Positions 1-10,626 of a DNA stretch of 54,440 bases are shown here, piece by piece. The stretch is from positions 671-55,110 of the forward strand of contig NZ_RWKQ01000015.1 in the NCBI RefSeq assembly GCF_003946885.1. The letters are read 5' to 3'. A program made the translations under genes and the position numbers. The DNA comes from Specibacter cremeus (GTDB lineage: Bacteria; Actinomycetota; Actinomycetes; Actinomycetales; Micrococcaceae). Each line of letters starts with the position of its first letter. Position 1 is the first letter of the stretch. The notes under the pieces were generated by a model. The model was not told where the DNA came from, made no database searches, and saw nothing but the letters and a program-made list of their open reading frames with translations.

Positions 1-288
1 CGCGGCCGGCAGCACCGGGACCGGGACGTTCTGGGCCGGGCCGCTGGCCGAGGCCGGCCTGTACACCGGTGCCGGCGTGGGTGTGGGGGAAGGTGGTGGG
101 GGCGCGGCTGTCCTGCTCGCGCTGGCCCCGGCCGTGCCGCCGGAAACTCCACCCGGATCGCCACCGGCGGCGCACCCGGCCAGTGCCAGGGTGGCGGCGG
201 CCAATGCCGCCACGGCCAGCGAGTATCGCCGCACGCTCCGTAGGCCAACAGAACGTCGAGCGCGGACCAGTGTCCCCGTGTTCGTCAT
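1..288 (-). CDS. DUF6318-like lipoprotein, N-terminal part (runs off window)
   Basis: A reverse-strand frame opens at 288 and is still open at the left edge, giving the first 96 residues. The N terminus is basic, followed by a hydrophobic stretch ending in the lipobox LAGC (Cys39). This predicts signal peptidase II cleavage and attachment to the outer face of the membrane. A low-complexity Ala/Ser/Pro linker follows, then a segment containing YRPASASGPAQNVPVPVLP. From memory this opening is characteristic of DUF6318 proteins of Arthrobacter and relatives, whose function is not known. An in-frame ATG at 300 is an alternative start. The gene is divergent from the FMN reductase at 517. Confidence 0.75.
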   Translation of the reverse strand, partial: MTNTGTLVRARRSVGLRSVRRYSLAVAALAAATLALAGCAAGGDPGGVSGGTAGASASRTAAPPPPSPTPTPAPVYRPASASGPAQNVPVPVLPAA

Positions 289-516
289 GGAAGCCCCCAT
301 CAGGATTCCAGTGCGGGCCGCCTCGTCGCGGGCCCCGGCTGAGTTGGTCCCCAACCTAGCCCAGAACGCGCCGACGTGCCAGAAGTTATCCACAACAGAG
401 CCGAACACCATGCGGGAATATCCCCGAAGGCGAGCCCGTTGAGCAAACTAGATGCAAACGCATGAGTCGGCGAGGGTCGTCGAACCCATGCAAGAACACG
501 GAAGTAAGGAAACACC

Positions 517-1215
517 ATGCAGCGCACCATCGTCGTCATCTCGGCCGGCCTCGGCTCCCCGTCCTCGACGCGCATGCTCGCGGACCAGCTCGCCGCCGCC
601 GTCTCCGCCCAACTGGGCGAGCTGGGCGCCGAAGCCGTGCTCGACGTCGTCGAACTTCGCGACTACGCCGGCGACATCGCCAACAACCTGGTCACCGGCT
701 ATGCCGGCCCCGCGCTGGCCGACGTCATCGCCCGCGTGGGCGCCGCCGACGCCATGATCGCCGTGACGCCCACGTTCAGCGCGTCCTACAGCGGCCTGTT
801 CAAGTCGTTCTTCGACGTGCTCAACCCCAAATTCCTCGACGGCATGCCCGTCCTGTTCGGCGCCACCGGCGGCAGCGCACGCCACTCGCTGGTGCTCGAC
901 ATGGCCATCCGCCCGCTGTTCAGCTACCTGCGCGCCCGCACCATGCCCACGGCCGTATACGCCTCGCCCGAGGATTGGGGCGGCTCCGACGGCGGCGGCC
1001 TCGACCACCGCATCGCCCAGGCCGCCGGCGAACTCGCCACCGTCCTCACCGCCGGTATTGGTGGAAGCACGACGGCGGCGGGCACCGGCGCTTTCGGCTC
1101 CGCCATGGGTGCGGGGCACAAGGAGACGCGTGCAGCCCGGGACGCGGCGGCCATGGAATCGCTGCCCTTCGAACAGCTCCTTGCCCAGGTGCAGGCCGGT
1201 CAGAAGATCGGCTGA
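517..1215 (+). CDS. NAD(P)H-dependent FMN reductase, flavodoxin-like fold (CE1759-type)
   Basis: The 232-residue protein has the flavodoxin-like NADPH-dependent FMN reductase fold. An N-terminal strand is followed by a phosphate-binding turn (SAGLGSPSSTRML), then an ITPTFSASYSGLFKSFFD-like flavin-binding segment near residues 85-105 and FGATGGSARHSL near 120. These match the actinobacterial CE1759 FMN-reductase subfamily, which usually supplies reduced flavin to a partner oxidase. No luciferase-like partner is adjacent. The start follows an AAGGAAAC ribosome site. About 55 bases upstream, ATGC-AAAC-GCAT at 452-463 is a small inverted repeat that could be an operator, but it is weak. The 3' end overlaps the convergent hydrolase gene by 16 bases. 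Confidence 0.8.
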   Translation: MQRTIVVISAGLGSPSSTRMLADQLAAAVSAQLGELGAEAVLDVVELRDYAGDIANNLVTGYAGPALADVIARVGAADAMIAVTPTFSASYSGLFKSFFDVLNPKFLDGMPVLFGATGGSARHSLVLDMAIRPLFSYLRARTMPTAVYASPEDWGGSDGGGLDHRIAQAAGELATVLTAGIGGSTTAAGTGAFGSAMGAGHKETRAARDAAAMESLPFEQLLAQVQAGQKIG

Positions 1216-2261
1216 ACCGGCGGGGCCGGGCGCGGCAGCGGGTCGAGAATGTCCTGCAGCACGCCCAGCCCGGTCCGGTACAGCTCCGGGTGGAACTCGG
1301 GGCTGGCGTGTCCGGTGTGCGGCAGGTCGTACTCGAAGAATTGGTTGTCCGGCAGCAAACGCCGCCAACCGCGCATCGCCTGGGCCGCGTTGACGATGAA
1401 ATCCTCGGGATCGTACAGCAGCCCGATGCCGGTGGTGTGTGAGATGCCGCCGTCGAACTGGGCCGGAAACGCATCCAGGAACGTGCCCTGGCTGGTGCTC
1501 AGCATCAGGGAGTTGTTGTTCGGGTCGAACGACCGGCGCACCCCCGCACGCGCGGCGTCGTACATGTCCTGCCCGTTCGGGTTGGCCAGCCCGCTCCACA
1601 CGCCGGCGGCCAACCGGCCCACCAGCCCCAGGTACGGCACCACGGCCCCGGCCAGCGAGATGTACTCCTTGCCCGGATCCAGGACGTCCGCGACACTGCT
1701 GGGGCTCGAGCCCATGACGATCAGCTTCACGTGGATGCCGTTCTGTTCCAGCAACGGCGCCAGCACGGCCGCGACCATGCCGCCGAAACTGTCGCCGTAC
1801 AGGTACGCCTTGGTGATCTTGCGGGCGAACGCGTCGCGCTGGATGGCGATGAACAGCTGCGCCACGTCGATACCGTCGTTGGAGTAGCTGATCACCGAGG
1901 CCGGCGCCCGCAGGTTCATGGCCGGCTGCAGGGCGGCCAATTTGTCCACGGCCTGCCGATAGCCGACCCGGAACCCGCCCAGCAGGTACCAGGCGGTGCC
2001 CGGGAACAGCGCCGCGGCCGCCGTGTTGCCCGCATTGTCCGGGGTGGTGACGCGGAATTTGGTGCGGTCCGTGAGCACGTAGTCGCCGGCGATGTTGGCG
2101 CGGAACGCGGTGACGGCCGCGGCGCCCGCCACCGACAGGAACACGCGCCGGGACGGCCACGTGGGGCCCTTGGGTGTGCGAGCCACGGGCCTTTTCGTGG
2201 GGGACGCCTGATCGAGGCCGGGCGATGCCGTCGGCGCGGGTCTGTTCGTGTTCACTGCCAT
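1200..2261 (-). CDS. Tat-exported alpha/beta-hydrolase
   Basis: The 353-residue protein starts with a Pro-rich basic region and a twin-arginine motif SRRVFL (37-42), then a hydrophobic stretch ending near AFRA. This predicts Tat export of a folded enzyme. The nucleophile elbow GDSFGG places the catalytic serine at 158. A late Asp in LYDPEDF and a His in LPHTGHAS are plausible remaining triad members. Substrate cannot be read from the sequence. The layout resembles lipase/PE-PPE-type serine hydrolases of actinobacteria. The start at 2261 lies in the interval shared with the divergent methyltransferase, where a 20-bp tandem repeat sits. The coding end overlaps the FMN reductase gene tail to tail. 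Confidence 0.7.
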   Translation of the reverse strand: MAVNTNRPAPTASPGLDQASPTKRPVARTPKGPTWPSRRVFLSVAGAAAVTAFRANIAGDYVLTDRTKFRVTTPDNAGNTAAAALFPGTAWYLLGGFRVGYRQAVDKLAALQPAMNLRAPASVISYSNDGIDVAQLFIAIQRDAFARKITKAYLYGDSFGGMVAAVLAPLLEQNGIHVKLIVMGSSPSSVADVLDPGKEYISLAGAVVPYLGLVGRLAAGVWSGLANPNGQDMYDAARAGVRRSFDPNNNSLMLSTSQGTFLDAFPAQFDGGISHTTGIGLLYDPEDFIVNAAQAMRGWRRLLPDNQFFEYDLPHTGHASPEFHPELYRTGLGVLQDILDPLPRPAPPVQPIF

Positions 2262-2293
2262 GGCGGTTCGCTTTCATTCTGCCACGCCGCGGG

Positions 2294-2360
2294 CCGCGGC
2301 AAGCCCGGAGTAGCCGCGGCAAGCCCGGAGTAGCCGCGGCAAGCCCGGAGTGGCCGCGGC
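2294..2360. repeat. 20-bp tandem repeat, 3.3 copies
   Basis: The unit CCGCGGCAAGCCCGGAGTAG starts at 2294, 2314 and 2334. The third copy ends TGG instead of TAG, and a seven-base partial copy ends at 2360. It lies in the short interval between divergent genes, about 25 bases before the methyltransferase start. Copy number could affect expression of either gene, but that is inference. Confidence 0.9.
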
Positions 2361-2383
2361 GTCGGGGGAGTACGCTCGTGCCC

Positions 2384-3424
2384 ATGGACGCTTCGTGGCG
2401 GCGGTGGTGGTTCCGGGCCATCCAGGCGGTGTACCTGCCGCTGACGGCGGTCGGCATGGCCTGGCTCATCGGCAAGGCGCTGGTGCACGCGCGCCGGACC
2501 GGCGAATCGGCCACGGCACTGGCCTCCCTGTACACGCGGTACATGCAGCACCAGCTGGGCGTCCGGCGCGACGTGACGGCCTCCGGCCTGATGACGAACC
2601 TGCCCAACGTGTCCCGGCCGGCCCTGCGGCTGGCTTCGGCGGCGACGCTGCTCGGGCACAAAGTGACCGGGCATGTGCCCCAGGTCTACGCGTACCCATA
2701 CCGGGTGCGCCCCGGCCAGGAACACCCCTCCATGCGGCACGAGGCAACCGCACGCACCACGTACATCGACGAGGCGCTGGACGAGACCTTGGACGCGGGG
2801 CGGAATGCCACGGAACAACTGGTCATCCTCGGCGCCGGAAACGACACCCGCTGCTACGGACTGCCCGACGGGGCGCCGCCGCGCTGCTTCGAGGTGGACG
2901 CACCGGCCACGCAGGCACTCAAGCGCCGCATGCTCGACTCGCTCGGCGTCGCCTCCGGCCACGTGACGTTCGTCAGCACCGACTTCCTGCACGAGGACTG
3001 GCTGGAGGGGCTCGTCGCCGCCGGGTTCGACCCGTCCGTCCGCACATTCTTCGTGTGGGAGGGCGTGACCATGTACCTGGACCGCGAGGCCGTGACCGCG
3101 ACGCTGCGACGGATCGCGGCCGGCGCCGCCGGGACCACGGTGGCCTTCGACTACCTCTCGCCGCGCATGCTCGGCAGCGATTCGGCCGTGTACAGGTACT
3201 CGCGGGCCGCGCTGGCCGCAGCCGGCGAACCGATGCGGTTCGCCCTCGGCGGCAGTGTGCCGGCCCGGGAGGAGGTTCGGGCGTTTCTGGCCGACTGCGG
3301 GCTGACGTTGGGCGTGCACCACATCTTTGGCGCCGAGGCGCCCGGCCGGCCCGCGTTCGCCGGCTTCGCCACGGCGATCGTGCCGGCCCAGGGCCGCGGC
3401 AGGCATCGAGGACCCGAAACGTAG
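2384..3424 (+). CDS. Class I SAM-dependent methyltransferase, LCM family
   Basis: The 346-residue protein resembles the leucine-carboxyl-methyltransferase-like family of actinobacteria (PF04072 type). SAM-binding motif I is LVILGAGNDTRCYGL near residue 150, and the acidic strand end is CFEVDAPATQALKRRML. Next comes FVSTDFLHEDWLEGL, then the family hallmark FFVWEGVTMYLDREAV. The N terminus carries a hydrophobic stretch (AVYLPLTAVGMAWLIG), so membrane association is possible. I chose the ATG at 2384 over longer upstream openings because those would translate the tandem repeat and the neighbouring gene's 5' end. The methyl acceptor is unknown. A REP-like palindrome follows immediately, between this gene and the convergent reductase. 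Confidence 0.78.
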   Translation: MDASWRRWWFRAIQAVYLPLTAVGMAWLIGKALVHARRTGESATALASLYTRYMQHQLGVRRDVTASGLMTNLPNVSRPALRLASAATLLGHKVTGHVPQVYAYPYRVRPGQEHPSMRHEATARTTYIDEALDETLDAGRNATEQLVILGAGNDTRCYGLPDGAPPRCFEVDAPATQALKRRMLDSLGVASGHVTFVSTDFLHEDWLEGLVAAGFDPSVRTFFVWEGVTMYLDREAVTATLRRIAAGAAGTTVAFDYLSPRMLGSDSAVYRYSRAALAAAGEPMRFALGGSVPAREEVRAFLADCGLTLGVHHIFGAEAPGRPAFAGFATAIVPAQGRGRHRGPET

Positions 3425-3427
3425 CTC

Positions 3428-3478
3428 CGGTGGTCGAGCTTGTCGAGACCGGGGATTTCGACAGGCTCAATCACCGAG
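3428..3478. repeat. REP-like palindrome, copy A
   Basis: GGTGGTCGAGCTTGTCGA is followed by an imperfect inverted arm, TCGACAGGCTCAATCACC, forming a hairpin between two convergent genes. The same family recurs at 9076-9273, 10541-10604 and 33508-33531. It may act as a bidirectional transcription stop. Confidence 0.85.
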
Positions 3479-3485
3479 GAGCCCG

Positions 3486-4055
3486 CTACGGCACGATCTT
3501 CTGCGCGCCCACGACCTTCGTGATGAAGATGTGGAACTCGTTGAGCCAGTTGCGCAAGAACTCCTCCGTGGACGCCACGGTCACGTCGCCGTCGTCGGTG
3601 ATGAGGCCCTCGGTGAAGTGGATGTATGCCTCCGGCTGCGCGATCTCGGGTGAATTCACGAAGGACAGGATGCTGCGCAGGTGTTGCTGCGCCACGGCCG
3701 TGCTGATCTGCCCCGGCGAGGTGCCGATCACGGCCGACGGCTTCTTCGCAAACGAGTTCTGCCCCCACGGCCGCGACCCCCAGTCGATGGCGTTCTTCAG
3801 CGCCCCCGGAATGGACCGGTTGTACTCGGGCGTGACGAACATGAGCGCGTCCACGCCGGCGATCGCGTCCTTCAGCGCCCGGCCCTCCGGCGGGTAGTCG
3901 GCGTCGTAGTCCCGGTTGTACAGCGGGAGGTCGCGGATCGGGATCTCCACGAGTTCGAGGGTGCCGGGCGCCAGCTTGTACAGCGCCTTTGCCAGTTTGC
4001 GGTTGATGGAATCCTTGGACAGGCCACCGACAAAAACGCCAACCTTGTACGACAT
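3486..4055 (-). CDS. NADPH-dependent FMN reductase / azoreductase-like
   Basis: The 189-residue protein has the flavodoxin-like fold. The N-terminal FMN phosphate loop is VGGLSKDSINRKLAKAL. The central segment MFVTPEYNRSIPGALKNAIDW (about residues 72-92) is the classic flavin and dimer motif of the YieF/ChrR/azobenzene-reductase group, followed by GTSPGQISTAVAQQHLR. These cytosolic enzymes reduce quinones, chromate or azo dyes with NADPH, and the physiological substrate here is unknown. The start at 4055 follows GAAGGA. Longer upstream openings are rejected as out-of-family sequence. It is unrelated in detail to the FMN reductase at 517 and is transcribed alone, facing the methyltransferase. 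Confidence 0.85.
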   Translation of the reverse strand: MSYKVGVFVGGLSKDSINRKLAKALYKLAPGTLELVEIPIRDLPLYNRDYDADYPPEGRALKDAIAGVDALMFVTPEYNRSIPGALKNAIDWGSRPWGQNSFAKKPSAVIGTSPGQISTAVAQQHLRSILSFVNSPEIAQPEAYIHFTEGLITDDGDVTVASTEEFLRNWLNEFHIFITKVVGAQKIVP

Positions 4056-4285
4056 TTTGAGTCCTTCGCTGTTGTGGACCAGCTGGAATCCCCGGGGGGA
4101 TTTCCTTGTTCGGTGCGCGCGGTTCCCAATGTAGCCCCGGCTCCCGCCTCCGTCCACCGTTGCGTCGCGGACGGAAATGTACGACGCCGGTGCCCGCCTG
4201 GGTGCGCGGCCGCGGCCGCGCTCGCGGCGAGTGACGCCCGCCCGCGTGGGTGGCGCGGGCCGCGGGGCCGTGGTGAACTGGCTCC

Positions 4286-5059
4286 ATGGTTGGCAGGGCC
4301 GAATCGAACCACGCGGAATCGAACCACCGGCGCCAGACCCGCCGGGCCGGACCGGCCGCCGGGGCGCGCCGGGCCTCGCCGTGGGCTTCCGCGCCGTGGA
4401 TTGCGGTCCTGTTCCTGACCGCCGTGTTCCATTTTTACCGGGGTGTTCCGGCCGACGGGTGGATCTACCTGGTGGTCGGCGTGCTGCTGGCACTCGACCT
4501 GGCACTCGATCGGGCCTTCGGCCGGGCCCGGCGCCGGGGCACCCGCGCCGCGACCCGGCATGCCACGCCCGTCACGGCCCCGTACCGCGTGTCCCGGTGG
4601 GTGGTGGCCGGCGCCGCCGCATTCGTGGCCGCCGTCGTGTGGGCCGTCGTCGTCTGGGAGCCGGCCGCCGGAACGGGCATACCGTTCGTCGTCCCGTTGG
4701 CCGGGCTGGTCATGCTGGTCCTGGCGTGGCCGCAAAACATCCCGGCAGCGCAATCACCGCCATCGCTACGGGCCGCGCCACCGCCTGGCCCGGCCACCGC
4801 CGGGAGCCAACCACGGCGGCGGGTGCGCCGGGCCGCGTACCTGTGGTCCGGCGTCGTGCTTTTCCTGTGCATCTGGGAGCTGGGCACCTACTTCATCGAC
4901 CGTTTCGTGCCCGACGGCGAGGTGACGTATCCGCAGTTGTCGGACCTGCTCGGGCCGCTGTTCGCCGCCGATTCCAGCCGCTGGTTCATGACGGCGCTGT
5001 GGCTCGTGGCGTGCGCGGCCATGGTGCGGGCAGGTCGCCAGGGCGGACCAGTCCCATGA
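4286..5059 (+). CDS. Multipass membrane protein, unknown function
   Basis: The 257-residue protein has a basic N terminus with a short AESNH repeat and about five to six hydrophobic segments: APWIAVLFLTAVF, WIYLVVGVLLALDLAL, WVVAGAAAFVAAVVWAVVVW, IPFVVPLAGLVMLVLAW, AYLWSGVVLFLCIWEL and WFMTALWLVACAAMV. The loop between segments two and three is Arg-rich, suggesting it is cytoplasmic. Its last codons overlap the start of the next gene in an ATGA junction, so the two are translationally coupled. The partner is a DUF6186-like protein. I recognise no catalytic motif. The start is not certain; a later in-frame start would remove only the basic tail. Confidence 0.65.
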   Translation: MVGRAESNHAESNHRRQTRRAGPAAGARRASPWASAPWIAVLFLTAVFHFYRGVPADGWIYLVVGVLLALDLALDRAFGRARRRGTRAATRHATPVTAPYRVSRWVVAGAAAFVAAVVWAVVVWEPAAGTGIPFVVPLAGLVMLVLAWPQNIPAAQSPPSLRAAPPPGPATAGSQPRRRVRRAAYLWSGVVLFLCIWELGTYFIDRFVPDGEVTYPQLSDLLGPLFAADSSRWFMTALWLVACAAMVRAGRQGGPVP

Positions 5060-5256
5060 TCCATGCCATGGTCGTCGCCGGATACGTGCTGGTGCCCGTC
5101 ATGGGCGTGGCCCTGGTGATCGCCGCCCGGCTGCGCCCCGACCGGCTGGCCGGGCTCGGCGAACTGCTCACCCACGTGCTGGCGCCGCGGGCGGCACGCA
5201 TCACGCTGCTCGTGTTCGTGTGGTGGCTGGGCTGGCACTTCCTCGTCACGACGTGA
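5056..5256 (+). CDS. DUF6186-like small membrane protein
   Basis: The 66-residue protein has two hydrophobic helices: one at the N terminus (MVVAGYVLVPVMGVALVIAA), one at the C terminus (ITLLVFVWWLGWHFLV). A basic loop, RLRPDRLAGLGELLTHVLAP, lies between them. The length, the RPD..A.GELL loop and the terminal WWWLGWHFL-like ending fit DUF6186 as I remember it. Function is unknown. It overlaps the upstream membrane-protein gene by four bases (ATGA) and probably shares its role. Confidence 0.65.
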   Translation: MIHAMVVAGYVLVPVMGVALVIAARLRPDRLAGLGELLTHVLAPRAARITLLVFVWWLGWHFLVTT

Positions 5257-5370
5257 TCCCCGGTCCCTCCCAGAGCTCGCAAGTCCCCGGTCCCTCCCAG
5301 AGCTCGCAAGCTCGCTCCGGGACCCTCGGGACCGTGGGCCCTCGCTCCGGGGCCCTCGGGACCGTGGGCC
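5257..5370. repeat. Two adjacent tandem duplications (27 bp and 30 bp)
   Basis: A 27-base unit beginning TCCCCGGTCCCTCCC is duplicated exactly at 5257-5283 and 5284-5310. A 30-base unit beginning CTCGCTCCGGGACCC follows at 5311-5340 and 5341-5370 with one mismatch. The units contain complementary GGTCCC/GGGACC blocks, so the RNA could fold into strong hairpins and act as a terminator for the upstream membrane genes. Confidence 0.85.
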
Positions 5371-5421
5371 CACCGGCCTGACATCGTCGCACGGAGCGCC
5401 CCGGGGTGGCAGGATGAAGAC

Positions 5422-6099
5422 GTGCAGGACTTCTGGAACTTCGCGGGTCATTTCTGGTGGCTGGTCTTCCCCCTCGCCGGCATGGCGGGCGGGTGGGCCA
5501 AAGCGGTGTCTCGTGCGAACGAACGCCGGCACCAGCACCGGATGGAGATGTACCGGCTCAAGCACCCGCAGCCTGTCACGCCGTCGCCGGCCCCCGTGCC
5601 GGACGTGGCGCCCGGTGAAGTCGAGAAGCTGCTGGCCGACCACGACGCCGTCAACCGGCGGTGGCTCGACTACGAACTGGACGTCGCCAAGCTGATCGAC
5701 TTCCCCATGATGACCGATGTGCGCGAGCCCCTGACCGTGGCGTTCCTGCGCGCCAAGCGGGAGGCGGACCGCGTGCGACCCGCGGACCCGGCCGAGGTGG
5801 CCACGCGCACCCGGTTGGAGGAGTACCGCAAGGCCGTGACCGACTTCGAGGTGGCGTTCGACGTGGCCGAACGGGAGGCCAAGCGCATCCGGGACACCGG
5901 GTTCGACGAGCCCGAACGGCAACGGCTGGCCACGGCCCGCAAGCTCGTCACGCTGGCCGAGGACGAAGCGGCGTCGCCGGCCGAACGGCAGACGGCCTAC
6001 AAGCGCGCCCGCCGCGAACTCGAGGGCCTGATCGTGCTGCCCGACGTGACCATCGCCTCGCTCGAGGAGAAGGTCGCCAGGATGATCGGCCAACAGTAG
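5422..6099 (+). CDS. Membrane-anchored coiled-coil protein, unknown function
   Basis: The 225-residue protein starts at a GTG. One N-terminal hydrophobic segment (FWWLVFPLAGMAGGWAKAV) is followed by a basic stretch, a Pro-rich linker and a highly charged, helix-rich region from about residue 65 to the end. That region is rich in Glu, Arg and Lys heptad patterns and looks like coiled coil. The layout suggests a single-pass anchored scaffold with a cytoplasmic helical domain. It ends 36 bases before the beta-galactosidase gene and may be co-transcribed with it, although no functional link is evident. I do not recognise the family. Confidence 0.65.
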   Translation: MQDFWNFAGHFWWLVFPLAGMAGGWAKAVSRANERRHQHRMEMYRLKHPQPVTPSPAPVPDVAPGEVEKLLADHDAVNRRWLDYELDVAKLIDFPMMTDVREPLTVAFLRAKREADRVRPADPAEVATRTRLEEYRKAVTDFEVAFDVAEREAKRIRDTGFDEPERQRLATARKLVTLAEDEAASPAERQTAYKRARRELEGLIVLPDVTIASLEEKVARMIGQQ

Positions 6100-9066
<2,967 letters not shown>

Positions 9067-9075
9067 GGCGGGTCC

Positions 9076-9273
9076 GGTGGTCGAGCTTGTCGAGGCCCCT
9101 GGTGGTCGAGCTTGTCGAGGCCGGGGATTTCGGCAGGCTCAATCACCGAGACGGTGGTCGAGCTTGTCGAGGCCGGGGATTTCGACAAGCTCAATCACCG
9201 AGACGGTGGTCGAGCTTGTCGAGACCCGGGGGTGATTTCGACGGGCTCAATCACCGGCAGGCTCAATCACCGG
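9076..9273. repeat. REP-like palindrome cluster, copy B
   Basis: Four forward arms, GGTGGTCGAGCTTGTCGA(G), lie near 9076, 9101, 9153 and 9205. They are interleaved with inverted arms of the type TTCGACAAGCTCAATCACC near 9129, 9180, 9237 and 9257. The array fills the interval after the beta-galactosidase gene and is the densest copy of this repeat in the window. Several units look like tandem duplications of one hairpin. Confidence 0.88.
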
Positions 9274-9366
9274 CGATTCCGCCAAGCGCGCGTCCCAGCG
9301 GCGTGCGGCCGCGGTCCTGGCCGCGGCCGTGGTCGGAACCCGGCCGGGCGGCCTGCCCGGTCCCGC

Positions 9367-9584
9367 TCACAGCGTCGCGGTGGCCGGCCAGTCGGACTCG
9401 GCGTCGGCCGGCTGGCCGACCGGGTCCCAGCGGTACGACGCGTAGTCCGGTTCGCGCGGCGCAACGGTGCGGATCGGGAATGAGCCGTGGGCGTCGTCGT
9501 GCACCACCGTCACGCCGTTTCGCTGCTCCATGCGGTGGCGTCGATGTCTATCTGGCGTTCGATGGTGTCGCTGACGGTGTTCAT
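9367..9584 (-). pseudogene. SRPBCC-domain protein remnant (internal deletion with frameshift)
   Basis: From an ATG at 9584, preceded by GGGAG, the frame reads MNTVSDTIERQIDIDATA, the usual first strand of SRPBCC (START/AHSA1-like) proteins, and then stops after a few codons. Another frame continues with NGVTVVHDDAHGSFPIRTV and REPDYASYRWDPVGQ, typical of the middle of the same family, ending at a stop at 9367. The two parts are separated by a deletion that is not a multiple of three, and the C-terminal third is missing. This is a decayed gene next to the REP cluster, where recombination could have removed sequence. Confidence 0.75.
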
Positions 9585-9720
9585 GGGAGGCTCCCGGGTT
9601 GACTTCATGTGCAACTCAATGGTTTTAGATGGGTCGTGTTGTGTCCAGCATTCACAGCGGGAACACATGCGGGGGCGTTAGCGTTCGGCGCAAGGACCCT
9701 CGACAGGCAAGGAAGCCCTG

Positions 9721-10536
9721 ATGAATCGAACCGTTGTGATCACCGGCGCCAGTGATGGGATCGGCGCGGCCGCTGCCCGCATGCTGGCGCATCCGTCGGA
9801 CACCCTGGTGCTGGTGGGCCGGTCCCCGGCAAAGACGGCGGCCGTGGCGCAGCAGCTGGAGGCGGACTCGTTCACGGCCGACTTCGCCGACCTGGCCCAG
9901 GTGCGCGAGCTGGCCGGGAAGCTGGCCGCGGCCTACCCCCGCATCGACGTGCTCGCCAACAACGCCGGCGGCGTCATGGGGCGCCGGGAGGTGACCGTGG
10001 ACGGGCACGAGAAGACGTTCCAGGTCAACCACCTGGCGCCGTTCCTGCTGACCACGCTGCTGATGGACCGGTTGGTGGAGAGCAGGGCCACTGTCATCAA
10101 CACCTCTAGTAGGGCGCACAGGGTTTTCGGCCGCTTCGACATCGACGACCTGGACGCGGAGCGCAAGTATGCGACGAACGCGGCGTACGGCAACGCCAAG
10201 GTGGCCGTCATCCTGTTCACCCGGGAACTGCAGCGCCGGTTCGGGGACCACGGGATTGCGGCGGCGGCGTTCCACCCGGGCACGGTGGCCACCAGCTTCG
10301 CGCACGGATCCACCAGCTCCATGCGCATGGCCCAGATGCCGATGGCGAAGCGGTTCCTGTTGACCCCGGAACAGGGTGCGGACACGCTGGTGTGGCTGGC
10401 TTCGACCGTGCCGGGCGTCGACTGGGTGCCGGGCGAGTACTACGCCAAGCGCCGCATCGCCAAGTCGTCCCCGGCGGCGAGCGATCCGGACCTGGCCCGG
10501 CGGCTGTGGGAGCGCAGCGCCGCGATGGTCGGTTGA
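9721..10536 (+). CDS. Short-chain dehydrogenase/reductase
   Basis: The 271-residue protein is a classical SDR with the nucleotide-binding turn GASDGIG (residues 8-14), the NNAG motif near 79-82, a catalytic Ser in the INTSSRAHR segment, and the catalytic pair in AAYGNAK (Tyr and Lys four apart). It would oxidise or reduce a small alcohol/carbonyl substrate with NAD(P), probably NADP-like given the SPAKTAA basic turn. The variant resembles retinol-dehydrogenase/oxidoreductase-like SDRs. AAGGAAG precedes the ATG. It is a single gene, convergent with the next; the perfect REP-like palindrome at 10541 lies between the two stops. Confidence 0.87.
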   Translation: MNRTVVITGASDGIGAAAARMLAHPSDTLVLVGRSPAKTAAVAQQLEADSFTADFADLAQVRELAGKLAAAYPRIDVLANNAGGVMGRREVTVDGHEKTFQVNHLAPFLLTTLLMDRLVESRATVINTSSRAHRVFGRFDIDDLDAERKYATNAAYGNAKVAVILFTRELQRRFGDHGIAAAAFHPGTVATSFAHGSTSSMRMAQMPMAKRFLLTPEQGADTLVWLASTVPGVDWVPGEYYAKRRIAKSSPAASDPDLARRLWERSAAMVG

Positions 10537-10540
10537 GCCG

Positions 10541-10604
10541 GGTCTCGACGAGCTCGACCACCGGTCGACGAGCTCGACCACCGGTGGTCGAGCTCGTCGA
10601 GACC
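10541..10604. repeat. REP-like perfect inverted repeat, copy C
   Basis: GGTCTCGACGAGCTCGACCACC at 10541-10562 is the exact reverse complement of 10583-10604. A third, partial arm lies between them. The 22-base-pair stem sits between convergent stops, starting five bases after the SDR stop codon, and would make a strong bidirectional terminator. Confidence 0.9.
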
Positions 10605-10626
10605 CACACCAGTTTAGGACGGCGGG

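Noticed and set aside
448-2661. Very long reverse-strand open frame (over 700 codons)
   Set aside because: It is antisense to the FMN reductase and in another frame of the hydrolase, with Arg/Gly/Pro-rich low-complexity translation, as expected from GC-rich DNA.
9076-9273. CRISPR-like array of regularly spaced repeats
   Set aside because: Units are inverted pairs with no unique spacers of constant length, and no cas genes are present. They are hairpin repeats.
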